From: BTUB01 sp964392765
Lineage (GTDB): Bacteria; Babelota; Babeliae; Babelales; Vermiphilaceae
Assembly: GCA_964392765.1 (NCBI GenBank)
Contig: CAYMRF010000001.1
Coordinates: forward strand, 1 to 64,000
Direction of reading: 5' to 3'
DNA length: 64,000 nt
Shown here: positions 42,580-51,316 of the stretch, piece after piece
How the letters are laid out: each line of letters begins with the position of its first letter
How positions within the stretch are numbered: position 1 is the first letter of the stretch
Position numbers and translations under genes: made by a program
Notes under the pieces: generated by a model
Databases searched by the model: none
Seen by the model: the letters and a program-made list of their open reading frames with translations, nothing else
Told to the model about the DNA's origin: nothing

Positions 42580-43172
42580 TTTTCTTGCTGTTCTTTTTCT
42601 TTAAGACGCATTATTTGGCCTGCGAGCATACTAGAAGATTTTACTGGACTGATGGCTGCTGGTGCTGGTGGTGGAGTGTGCACTGGACTGATGGGTGCTG
42701 GTGGTGGAGTGAGCAATGGCTTCTTCTTTTCATCTTCTTCTTCCGAATCCTTGTCTGGAACAAAATATATTTGTCCGTCTGCTAGGACAATAAATTTTAT
42801 AGGTCCTTGGGACTCTGATCTTGCATTGAGCAACAACTCCTGTTCCTTACCAAGACATCCATCATTAAATAATTTCGATTTTTCTAAGCGACTTTTAATT
42901 TCATTTTCAGTCAATCTTTCATTCAAGTGTATTAGTAATTTATCATTGCGAACAACTCCAAACAAAAAATCATTTTTAAAGATTTCAGCAATGATTCGAT
43001 AAATCTCATTCAATGGATTAACCGGCTTTGTTTCTACCGGAACGGAACTAGCTGGCTTTATTATTTTTACCGGAAATACCCAATAAGCCTTCTCCCAAGC
43101 AGCCTTTTGCATTGAAGTAATACTATTAACACTAAAAATTAATACCGTACACAATAATAGTTGCTTTTTCAT
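42540..43172 (-). CDS. secreted Pro-rich protein, unknown
   Basis: A protein of 210 aa from ATG 43172, one nt after the previous stop. A signal peptide (QLLLCTVLIFSVNSITSM) is followed by a globular part and a Pro-rich tail with a repeated PPPAPxSPVHT-type unit near 165-190. It is the last of four small secreted genes in a row (44322-42540), and the mutY-like gene begins within its end. No family is recognised. Confidence 0.65.
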   Translation of the reverse strand: MKKQLLLCTVLIFSVNSITSMQKAAWEKAYWVFPVKIIKPASSVPVETKPVNPLNEIYRIIAEIFKNDFLFGVVRNDKLLIHLNERLTENEIKSRLEKSKLFNDGCLGKEQELLLNARSESQGPIKFIVLADGQIYFVPDKDSEEEDEKKKPLLTPPPAPISPVHTPPPAPAAISPVKSSSMLAGQIMRLKEKEQQEKCKKKSRSLISIQ

Positions 43173-43173
43173 G

Positions 43174-43605
43174 TTATTCACCATACGTTGCCTTATAATC
43201 TTGCACATATTCGCGCATGCGTTCGCTCATAGTGTTTGGATTTTGATCAAGAAACTCTGGGTGATCTGAATCTGGACTAAGAATCTGAATCGGGATAAGC
43301 GCAACCTTATCAGCCCATGGTTGATCTTGAATATTTGTTAAAATTTCTTTTTTTGAGGCATTGGCACACGTGGTTACTGTACCTTTATCAAATGAGCCTT
43401 GTTTATCAATCAACACACCACTAAGCTTAAGCCTTAAAGCATTCATAATGGGTTTTTTGCTTGAAGCTTTCACCTTTTTTATCTCGATATAGTAGGGCGT
43501 ATAGTCTTCAGCTTTGGTTGCGGGCATTACTTCTACTTTTCTTTTTCTGGCCATGGGAATAACGGCCACTGAAATCAAACAGAACAAAAATAATAATCTT
43601 TTCAT
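43174..43605 (-). CDS. small secreted protein, KATYGE pair, copy 2
   Basis: A protein of 143 aa (ATG 43605). A signal peptide (LLFLFCLISVAVIPM) and a beta/alpha part of unknown function. The end FLDQNPNTMSERMREYV and DYKATYGE is almost the same as in the gene upstream, also at DNA level, with the same stop-C-ATG junction. This shows a local tandem duplication of the 3' end or the gene. Function unknown. Confidence 0.7.
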   Translation of the reverse strand: MKRLLFLFCLISVAVIPMARKRKVEVMPATKAEDYTPYYIEIKKVKASSKKPIMNALRLKLSGVLIDKQGSFDKGTVTTCANASKKEILTNIQDQPWADKVALIPIQILSPDSDHPEFLDQNPNTMSERMREYVQDYKATYGE

Positions 43606-43606
43606 G

Positions 43607-44002
43607 TTATTCACCATACGTTGCTTTATAATCTTTTACATATTCTCGCATTCGCTCACTCATAGTACTTGGATCTTGATCCAGAAAATCCGGCCGCTCT
43701 CCTCCCGGCCCTCCGGTCATAAACTCAGGAATCACCTTATAATTACTTGCCCAGCTCTCATCACCTTGCAGCCTTTGCAAAATTTCTTTTTTGGGTGAAT
43801 TAACAATAAGCACTACTTCATTATCGGGGAATTCTCTGATGCTATGTTCCAGACTATCAAATTTAAACTTTAAGCGCGCTAAAGCCTCTTGATGTAAATG
43901 CCCCTGAGGAAGAGTAACCACAACCTGATACAGCAAATACTCTTCCATGGAGTAAGAAGCCGATGCTACTGAAAGTAATGCCAAAAATAATAATTTTTTC
44001 AT
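43607..44002 (-). CDS. small secreted protein, KATYGE pair, copy 1
   Basis: A protein of 131 aa. Its ATG follows directly on the stop of the frameshifted gene upstream, with CAGGCAGG as ribosome site. A signal peptide (LLFLALLSVASASYSM), a core of unknown fold (VVTLPQGHLHQEALARLKF), and the shared end FLDQDPSTMSERMREYV. See copy 2. Confidence 0.7.
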   Translation of the reverse strand: MKKLLFLALLSVASASYSMEEYLLYQVVVTLPQGHLHQEALARLKFKFDSLEHSIREFPDNEVVLIVNSPKKEILQRLQGDESWASNYKVIPEFMTGGPGGERPDFLDQDPSTMSERMREYVKDYKATYGE

Positions 44003-44322
44003 CTATTTACCTGCCTGTAGCAATTGTGCCTTATTGTATTCTCGAATGCTTCCTTCACGAACTCTCTTGAGCCATTCTTGCTGTGCAAGCCGCTCTGTAA
44101 CGCCAGCAGCGAGCCTCAAATAAAATTTGTATCGAGTGCGCCCTTAGAAACACCATATTCAAATTCATTAAGAAATTCACCAGCAATTTCTTGGCGAACT
44201 CTTTCACATTCATCCCAGCTTGCAAATGTTAAACTAACGCGCAAAGTATCATTTTCGACTGCACTTGAAATAGAGCCCGCTAACATGCAGGCTGCGAATA
44301 AAACTCTTTTTATATAATTCAT
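44003..44322 (-). pseudogene. small secreted protein with a one-base frameshift
   Basis: ATG 44322 starts a signal peptide (RVLFAACMLAGSISSA) and a conserved-looking stretch up to EFEYGVSKG, then stops early at 44116. A -1 shift at the GGG run 44141-44143 restores an open frame, RTRYKFYLRLAAGVTERLAQ then QEWLKRVREGSIREYNKA, to a TAG at 44005-44003 that touches the next ATG exactly. Restored length 106 aa. It is either a recent loss of one G, a sequencing error, or programmed frameshifting. The exact junction shows the second half was coding until recently. Confidence 0.75.
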
Positions 44323-44392
44323 GCATATCCTAAAATATCAGTACATAAGCTAAAAACTGCTTTATTTTAATTATATATAAAAGGATTTAGTA

Positions 44393-45292
44393 ATGCATGC
44401 AATAAAAATAGCAATCATTGGAGCAGGATCTGTAGGAACCACTTTGGCATACACATTAATGCAACGCAATCTTCCAGCAGAGATTGATTTAATTGATGTT
44501 AATGAAAAGCGATGCAAGGGTGAAATTTTGGATTTGCAGGATGCTCTGCCATTTTACAAAACATCAACTATAAAATCGGGAGCTCCTACGGATGCAAAAA
44601 ATGCCGACATAATTATTATTGCCGCTGGAGCACGCCAAGCCATTGGGCAATCGCGAATCGAACTTTTACAACAAAATGAAAAAATCATCGCAGATATCAT
44701 AAAGCAAATAACGCCACTTAAAAAAGATGCCATTCTGATTATGGTCACCAATCCCGTAGACATTCTCACCATGCAGGCACTCAAGCTCTCAAAATTGCCA
44801 GAAACTCAAGTCTTTGGCTCAGGAACTATTTTGGATAGCATGCGCCTACGAGAGCTTATCGCAGAACATCTAAAACTGTCCCCGCGCTCGATACATGCAT
44901 ATGTTTTAGGAGAGCACGGAGAGTCGCAAGTGCCCGCATGGTCAATTTCCTCTATCGCAGGAACACCAATACTTGAACATCCAAATTTAGATATAAATAT
45001 ACTCAGTAAACTTTCCCAAGAAGCCCGTAATCGTGTATATGAGATTATTTCATGCAAAGGAGCTACTTTTTATGGGGTGGCATCTTGCGTGGCATCAATG
45101 ATTGAAAATATAATTTTTGACCAAAAAATAATCACCCTGCTTTCTTGCTGGTCGGAAGAATACCAACTGTGCATGAGCCTTCCTTGCATTCTTGGCAAAA
45201 CGGGCATTGAAAAACAATTGCTGCTCAAACTCAGCGAGCATGAGCAGCAACTACTTAAAAGTTCTGCGGAGACGCTAAGAAAAAGTTTATAA
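44393..45292 (+). CDS. ldh: L-lactate dehydrogenase
   Basis: A protein of 299 aa. NAD motif IAIIGAGSVGTTLAYTL, then AGARQAIGQSRIELL: the Gln after AGAR marks lactate specificity (malate enzymes have Arg there). VTNPVDILT, GSGTILDSMRLR (Arg binding the substrate) and the catalytic His in LGEHGESQVP are present. It reduces pyruvate to lactate and regenerates NAD+. The last 6 nt overlap the converging M16 gene. Malate dehydrogenase is less likely because of the Gln. Confidence 0.88.
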   Translation: MHAIKIAIIGAGSVGTTLAYTLMQRNLPAEIDLIDVNEKRCKGEILDLQDALPFYKTSTIKSGAPTDAKNADIIIIAAGARQAIGQSRIELLQQNEKIIADIIKQITPLKKDAILIMVTNPVDILTMQALKLSKLPETQVFGSGTILDSMRLRELIAEHLKLSPRSIHAYVLGEHGESQVPAWSISSIAGTPILEHPNLDINILSKLSQEARNRVYEIISCKGATFYGVASCVASMIENIIFDQKIITLLSCWSEEYQLCMSLPCILGKTGIEKQLLLKLSEHEQQLLKSSAETLRKSL

Positions 45293-48085
45293 TTTCTTTT
45301 TCTCTTCCAATCTGCCGACTTTTAGGGTAAACATTGCCTCATTGCGCAATACTTTTTTAGCAGCTTCTTTCATCTGATCGATGGTAATCGCAGATAATTT
45401 TTCTGCTCGAGTATCATAATAATCAGCCGGGAATCCATAACGGTCCATACTCAAGAAAACATTAGCCATGTTCGCATTTGATGCAAAATTATCCACCACC
45501 GCATTGATAATCGCACGCTTTGCCTCTAAGAACTCTCGATCGGTCACTTGATCAACTGCTTCATCAATTACTTTTTTAATAGCTTTTTCTGCTTCCGCAA
45601 GACGATCAAGCGAAACGATGGTGGTCACCTTCACCATACCCGGCTGCTCGGTAGCTCCCGAAACAAGCGAACCACTAATATTATAAAAGAGGCCAGATTG
45701 CTCGCGCAATTGATACAACTTTGAATGCAGCGAACCTAATACCCCGCCTCCAAAGGTTTGATCAAAAAGTAACAACTTATCATAATCGGGATTTTTGCGA
45801 TCTACTGAAAGTCCTGCAAAGCATAATACTACTTGATCACGATTAATAGGATGAATCTTTTCGCACGATTTAATAGGCTCAAGCGCCGGGAAAGCGATAG
45901 ATTCAACTTTTGGACCCTTAAATTGACCGATCGTTTTTTCCAATAAAGGCTTTAAATCGTAGGAACCAATATCACCGACTATCGCAAGACGCGCGCCATC
46001 AGGGCTAAAATATTTTTTATGGAATGCAATGAGATCATTTTTAGTAATCTTGCTGATTGATTCCTCTGTGCCTAACGTATTTTTAGCAAATGGATGGCCT
46101 TTATAAACATGTTCTTCTACCAGTTGTTTTGCAAAACTACGCGGATTATCCCAGAAAAATTTTATTGATGAGAGAAGTTGCTCGCGCACTTTCTCTATCT
46201 CTTCATCATCAAAACGAGGACGCGCAACAATCTCTTCTAAAAGCTCAAGCCCTTTTTGCAAATCAGACGCAAGCAAATTCATCATGATTACGCCTGGAGC
46301 AACGCTCACATTCATGCCACGCATTTCTAATTCATCAGTAAGCTGCTTTGCGGTGTAATTTTTAGTGCCCTCAAGCAATAATGAAGAAACGAAATTATAT
46401 ATGCCCGGCAACTCTTGGCTGTCATAATAGCTTCTTGCCTTAAGCTCAAAAATCAAATCGATTTTTGGAGTATTGTCATTGCAATAATAAAGTACTTTAA
46501 TACCATTGCTGAGCATCATCGTTTGATATTTGGGAAAATCAAATCGTGTTGCTTCATTTACCTTTACCTTATTTGCAAAAGATGGCGCCTCAATGGGTGA
46601 AGTTCGCGGGCGCGCCGCTAAAAATTTAGTATCATACTCATCTGATTTCTTTTGCATTGCCGCCCATTCTTTTTTATCTTGCTCAGAAAGAGGGAGCAGC
46701 AATCCGGTATGCATAAGCGATGGTTTAAAATAGGTGCGCAATATTTCTTGAATCTGTTTTTCAACCTCTTCTTTTGGCTCATTCAAAAATTGAAACGCAA
46801 AATTTTCATCGCCGGTTGAAAGGTATGCTTTGCCAATCTCCCGCGCTTGCGTTTCAATACTCTCGAGCAGATTATAATAACTACGCAGCGATTGCTTGAG
46901 CGCACGAGTGTATTCTTGATCGGTTAATCCATTTTGAACGATATCATCTATCTCTTTTTGCACGATCTCATGAATGAGGGGAATATCCGCCACATTTTTA
47001 GGCTCAAACATAATCATAAAAAGTCCATGCTCAAACAAGAGCCATGGAGCCGAGCCTAAATCGGTTACTAAATGCAGCTCGTCTACAAGCTTGCGATAAA
47101 GGCGGGATCCTTTTCCACTGCCTAATACCATATTAATAACATCAAACAAATGTTCGTTTTTGGTTTGTAATCCAGGAACCACATATCCCATAACTGCAAA
47201 TGGTTGCTGTACATCGCGATAGAGCGTTACGTTATGCGAAATGATATCTTTATTAAAATAGAATTCTTCTTTTTTATAATCTTTATTAGCAGGAATTTTT
47301 TCAAAATATTTTTTCGCTTGTGCAAACGCATCTTCTGGATCAACATCTCCTACGATCACTAATGTTGCATTATTTGGCCAGTAATGCTTTTTATAGAACG
47401 CGCGTAAGCGATCGGCATGCACATCAAATAAATCTTGTTTAAAGCCAATTACCGGATAATGGTATGGATGATCGGGGAATATTGCAGAGAACATTTCAAG
47501 CATAAGCGAACGAGCATAATTATCGCGCCCCATTTTGAGCTCTTGAATCACTGCCTTCATTTCAGAATTAAGGTGATCATCTTTAAAGCTCACGTTTTGC
47601 ATGCAATCGGCAAAAAGAGCCAATGCTTGATGCCAATTTTGCACCGGCATATTAAAAAGATAACCGGTATAATCATGAGAAGTAAACGCGTTGGTAGAGC
47701 CTGAAAGCATCTGGGTGATTACGTTAATATCAGATTCAGATAGCTGCTTGGTTCCCTTAAAGAACATATGCTCAATAAGATGAGCGATGCCTTTTTCACT
47801 CGTTTTTTCATCTTTTGAGCCAACGTTATACCAAATTTGAAGCGTTACTTTTGGCAATGCATGAACCGGACGCACCAAGACCGTCATGCCATTAGCGAGC
47901 ACTCTTTTAAACACATGCGGCTGTTGATTTTGATCCATTTTAATATTCATGTTTTCCTGATTTTTACTTAAATTTTGATCCAGTCCGGATTTTAATGTGC
48001 CAAAAAGTATATTACTACTTAAATTTGCCAGCCATATCATCGATAAGAGCAGGGTTTTCCCCACTCTTAGTATACTCTTTTTCAT
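45287..48085 (-). CDS. secreted M16 zinc peptidase (two-domain, pitrilysin/PqqL type), copy 1
   Basis: A protein of 932 aa from ATG 48085 (AGGGATG upstream). A signal peptide (about 1-30, TLLLSMIWLANLSSNILFG). The first half carries the inverted zinc motif HLIEH (His102, Glu105, His106) and the downstream Glu in EMKAVIQELK. The second half (from about 530) is a paired, non-catalytic M16 domain (RFDFPKYQTMMLSNGIKVLY). It cleaves small peptides in a closed chamber. It is paralogous to 51317-53944 and separated from it by three ankyrin genes on the other strand. Confidence 0.9.
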   Translation of the reverse strand: MKKSILRVGKTLLLSMIWLANLSSNILFGTLKSGLDQNLSKNQENMNIKMDQNQQPHVFKRVLANGMTVLVRPVHALPKVTLQIWYNVGSKDEKTSEKGIAHLIEHMFFKGTKQLSESDINVITQMLSGSTNAFTSHDYTGYLFNMPVQNWHQALALFADCMQNVSFKDDHLNSEMKAVIQELKMGRDNYARSLMLEMFSAIFPDHPYHYPVIGFKQDLFDVHADRLRAFYKKHYWPNNATLVIVGDVDPEDAFAQAKKYFEKIPANKDYKKEEFYFNKDIISHNVTLYRDVQQPFAVMGYVVPGLQTKNEHLFDVINMVLGSGKGSRLYRKLVDELHLVTDLGSAPWLLFEHGLFMIMFEPKNVADIPLIHEIVQKEIDDIVQNGLTDQEYTRALKQSLRSYYNLLESIETQAREIGKAYLSTGDENFAFQFLNEPKEEVEKQIQEILRTYFKPSLMHTGLLLPLSEQDKKEWAAMQKKSDEYDTKFLAARPRTSPIEAPSFANKVKVNEATRFDFPKYQTMMLSNGIKVLYYCNDNTPKIDLIFELKARSYYDSQELPGIYNFVSSLLLEGTKNYTAKQLTDELEMRGMNVSVAPGVIMMNLLASDLQKGLELLEEIVARPRFDDEEIEKVREQLLSSIKFFWDNPRSFAKQLVEEHVYKGHPFAKNTLGTEESISKITKNDLIAFHKKYFSPDGARLAIVGDIGSYDLKPLLEKTIGQFKGPKVESIAFPALEPIKSCEKIHPINRDQVVLCFAGLSVDRKNPDYDKLLLFDQTFGGGVLGSLHSKLYQLREQSGLFYNISGSLVSGATEQPGMVKVTTIVSLDRLAEAEKAIKKVIDEAVDQVTDREFLEAKRAIINAVVDNFASNANMANVFLSMDRYGFPADYYDTRAEKLSAITIDQMKEAAKKVLRNEAMFTLKVGRLEEKKKL

Positions 48086-48172
48086 AATTTCATCCCTCAT
48101 TAATATTTACTCGGTACTTTTTCAATGGTAATAGTCTAACGTATATCTTTTGTTTTTTAGAAGGTTTCAGTA

Positions 48173-48847
48173 ATGATTTTTTATGTAATTTCACTTTTGT
48201 TTCTTATTCCCTATGCTTGCGCAATGGAGAATAGTGAAGAAGAAAATCAAAATGATTCCAAGCTGCAAAAAACCCAAATACTAACCAGGAGCTTCATGGA
48301 GGGATTGGAAGGATTTTGCGCGAATCTTTTGCACTCCGCATCTCATGCGGGCAATTTATTTGAAGCGCTCGATTCCTCAGATTTTGCCGCCATTGAAAGA
48401 TTTGCTACGCCACAAACAGTAAATACTATTGATGCTCACGGTTGCACCCCGCTGCTTAAAGCAACTGCCCGCTACGAGCATAATAAAACTGAAACCCTAA
48501 ATATTTTACAAATACTTTTAAGAAAATCTGCAAACTTAAATCAGACCGGGTTTCTAAACAACTTAAAACTTCTTCCATTGGATGTAGCCACTGGATACGC
48601 CCTGACTCATAATGATTTTACGGTTGTTCGATTGTTTCTAGGAGCCGGCGCTAACCCAAAGCTTATTACTGACCCAGATGAGCCTGAAGAAGAACTTCGC
48701 TGCGCATATGATATGGCAAAGGATCTTGTGAGGCTTCCTAATTTATGCCCTTGTTCGCGGGGGAGCTGTCCTGGTAATACCCAATCTACCGCAACAAGAC
48801 TTCTTGAAATTTTTGATGCACATCTCGCAAATAAAACTAACGAGTAA
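48173..48847 (+). CDS. secreted ankyrin-repeat protein, island copy 1 (short)
   Basis: A protein of 224 aa with AGAAGG upstream. A signal peptide (VISLLFLIPYACAM) and at least three ankyrin-like units: LFEALDSSDFAAIERFA, GCTPLLKATARY...LLRKSANLNQ, LPLDVATGYAL and VVRLFLGAGANPKL. The end has four Cys (CPCSRGSCPG). It corresponds to the C-terminal half of the two longer genes downstream (LxLATY...AGANPKL...D). Probably a duplicated host-directed protein. Confidence 0.8.
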   Translation: MIFYVISLLFLIPYACAMENSEEENQNDSKLQKTQILTRSFMEGLEGFCANLLHSASHAGNLFEALDSSDFAAIERFATPQTVNTIDAHGCTPLLKATARYEHNKTETLNILQILLRKSANLNQTGFLNNLKLLPLDVATGYALTHNDFTVVRLFLGAGANPKLITDPDEPEEELRCAYDMAKDLVRLPNLCPCSRGSCPGNTQSTATRLLEIFDAHLANKTNE

Positions 48848-48959
48848 TTTTTATGCAATGTCATCACACAAGTAGAGCTAAACTTGTTATTGATATTACA
48901 TTATACTAACGCGAGTTTAACTATAGAAAATAATTATTTGCTCATCATCAAAGGTCCTT

Positions 48960-50105
48960 ATGTATTGTTTACTTTTAGCTATTTTTTTATCCTGTTCGTT
49001 AAACACCACTTACTTGTATGCAATGGAAGATTCCAATAGAAACAGGCAAGAGCAGCCATCTACGGCTCGTAAAACAAGAAAAATAGTATTATTAGTCAAC
49101 CGTGCTCTACCTCATTCAAATCAGGCACTTTATAATCAAAAAGAGCACCTTGCTGTTGAGGCTGCAGAAAGTTGTGATTTGATTGAATTACAAAAATATG
49201 TAACTCCCGCCAATGTAAACATAATAAAGAGTCAATCAGGATTAAGTTTGCTCTCTCTTTCATTGAGAAGACAGACAGAAGAAGAACATTTTGATACATC
49301 TGCTCCTGATTACTTAATAGCGCAAGGTGCATCAATCCACGAAAAAACAGAAGGGAAAGAGCAATGCTCGCCTCTTGTCTACTCAGTGGGCGCGGCAATT
49401 TTGGGCAATAACTTTTCCCCTCTGGAATATTTACTCTCAAAGAACGGTAACCCATTTACATTAGATCAAAACGCACTGGGATCAAGCGCCGCTGGCCTCA
49501 CGGTTCAACTTAAAAATTCTCCGTTGCCTACCGATGCAGTCGCTAGAAAAAAACGTGTTCTTGCGATGTTTTGTGAGCGAGTTAAAAATTTACCCCAAGC
49601 GCTTGAAACCTATGATCTTTTAACTATTCAGAGATTTTTAAATCCTGAAACCGTAAACAGGATTGATGAAGAAGGACTTACTCCTTTGCTCAGAGTAGTG
49701 TTTAATTATACTGCCAGCACAAGGCAAATAACCTATCAAATACTAGATCTGTTGCTACGAACAGGCGCTAACCCCAATCAAGTAGGAGCAATACAGGGAA
49801 TCAAAAAAACTCCTTTGTTTTTTACCACAGAAATTGCGCTGCTAACTGGCGATACGCTTGCTATTCCGCCGCTATTAAAACATGGCGCAAATCCAAAACT
49901 TGAAGCAGATCCAGATACTATGCAACCTCCTTTTAATTCAGCGTATGCAATGGCACGTTATTATAGCACGCAACCAAGCATGCGTAGTGTAGACAGGCTC
50001 CCGCCCGAAGATGTTCTTCTTAGAAGAACTGCCGCAAATCTTGTTGCACTTTTTGATGTACATGAAGCAAGAAAAATCTCAACTAAAAGCCTCAATTTAG
50101 AATAA
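48960..50105 (+). CDS. secreted ankyrin-repeat protein, island copy 2
   Basis: A protein of 381 aa. A signal peptide (YCLLLAIFLSCSLNTTYLYAM), a disordered start, and two blocks of ankyrin-like repeats (about 60-190 and 205-330): LIAQGASIHEKTEG, LEYLLSKNGNPF, LETYDLLTIQRFLNPETVN, LTPLLRVVFNY, LLLRTGANPNQ and LLKHGANPKLEADP. It is closely paralogous to copy 3. Repeats are degenerate, so the number is approximate. Confidence 0.8.
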   Translation: MYCLLLAIFLSCSLNTTYLYAMEDSNRNRQEQPSTARKTRKIVLLVNRALPHSNQALYNQKEHLAVEAAESCDLIELQKYVTPANVNIIKSQSGLSLLSLSLRRQTEEEHFDTSAPDYLIAQGASIHEKTEGKEQCSPLVYSVGAAILGNNFSPLEYLLSKNGNPFTLDQNALGSSAAGLTVQLKNSPLPTDAVARKKRVLAMFCERVKNLPQALETYDLLTIQRFLNPETVNRIDEEGLTPLLRVVFNYTASTRQITYQILDLLLRTGANPNQVGAIQGIKKTPLFFTTEIALLTGDTLAIPPLLKHGANPKLEADPDTMQPPFNSAYAMARYYSTQPSMRSVDRLPPEDVLLRRTAANLVALFDVHEARKISTKSLNLE

Positions 50106-50133
50106 TTTATTACTTCTCTAACAAAGGAACTCT

Positions 50134-51285
50134 ATGTCACGAATTATTTTGTCAGTCTATTTACTTGTTTCATTAAGCAGCGTTAGCTTACGGGCAATGG
50201 TTGATCCTCGTGAAGATCAAGAGCAGCCAAAACAAACCCCAGGGCCAAGAGGACAAATAATATTTTACTCCTCAATGGAGGAGATGAAAGCTATATATGC
50301 AAATCTTTTTAGGCCAGAAGGCGCAACTCCTGAAGCTACAGATGCTGCATCTACATGCAATCTTGAGAAATTAAAACAGCATGTTGATTCAAATAATGTG
50401 AACGTTGCCGATCGCGAAAAACACGCAAGTTTACTTTCTCTCGCGCTAGCAAAGCAAGCACAAGAAAAGAAGTTTGATCCAGCAGCTCCAGACTATTTAA
50501 TCAGCCTAAGAGCTTTTACTGACAGGCGAAGCACCACCGCAGAACTAGCTTCTCCTCTCATGCAAGCGGCATCATTGGCGATCTTTCAGAGAAGATTCGC
50601 GCCCGTTGAATATTTGCTTGGAAAAAAAGCTAATCCATTTTTACCAAATCAAATCCATACCGGTTGGAGCGCCGCTGAAGCCACCTTTCAATGCAGAGAG
50701 AACCAAGATCCTTCTGGAGAAATATATGCAAACATAGCACGCCTGATGGCCATGTTTGCCCCACACGCACGCACTATTCATGATGCGCTAGAAACTTATG
50801 ATATCCTTACCATTAAAAAATTTGCTGACCCGCAAAGCATTAATACTCCGGATGCGCAAGGTTGCACACCACTATTAAAAATAATGGGACGCTATTGCCC
50901 TCATCTGAACATCAAGCCTGAAGTGACTACCATTCTAAAATTGCTTTTTCTGCGCAAGGCTAATCCTAACCAAGTGGGAATTTGGAATGGTTTCAAAGCT
51001 GCTCCATTAGATTTAGCAACGTACGACGCCGTGCAATCTAGTGATACCTCATTAGTTTCACTCTTTTTGGAGGCTGGAGCAAATCCAAAACTAGACACCA
51101 ATCCTGAAAACAAAGAAGAAGTAGCTCGCTGCTCATATGATATAGCCACGCATTTTAAATCGGCACCAAATGAGTGCCCATGCGGAAAAGAAAGCTGCGA
51201 AGCTGGTTACCAAGCCAAAAGAGCTACCGCGTCAAAATTATTAGAGCTTTTTGATGCACATATAGCACAACAAGCTTCTAAGTAA
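50134..51285 (+). CDS. secreted ankyrin-repeat protein, island copy 3
   Basis: A protein of 383 aa, 28 nt after copy 2. A signal peptide (VYLLVSLSSVSLRAM), then the same two-block layout: LEKLKQHVDSNNVNVAD, VEYLLGKKANPF, LETYDILTIKKFADPQSIN, CTPLLKIMGRY, LFLRKANPNQ and LFLEAGANPKLDTNP. The end shares CPCGKESCEAGY with the CPCSRGSCPG end of copy 1. A likely recent tandem expansion. Confidence 0.8.
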   Translation: MSRIILSVYLLVSLSSVSLRAMVDPREDQEQPKQTPGPRGQIIFYSSMEEMKAIYANLFRPEGATPEATDAASTCNLEKLKQHVDSNNVNVADREKHASLLSLALAKQAQEKKFDPAAPDYLISLRAFTDRRSTTAELASPLMQAASLAIFQRRFAPVEYLLGKKANPFLPNQIHTGWSAAEATFQCRENQDPSGEIYANIARLMAMFAPHARTIHDALETYDILTIKKFADPQSINTPDAQGCTPLLKIMGRYCPHLNIKPEVTTILKLLFLRKANPNQVGIWNGFKAAPLDLATYDAVQSSDTSLVSLFLEAGANPKLDTNPENKEEVARCSYDIATHFKSAPNECPCGKESCEAGYQAKRATASKLLELFDAHIAQQASK

Positions 51286-51316
51286 TAACTTCTTAAGTGG
51301 AGGTTATTTTATTTGC

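Noticed and set aside
44393..45292. Malate dehydrogenase as the identity of the ldh gene
   Set aside because: The substrate-specificity position after AGAR is Gln, as in lactate dehydrogenases, not Arg.
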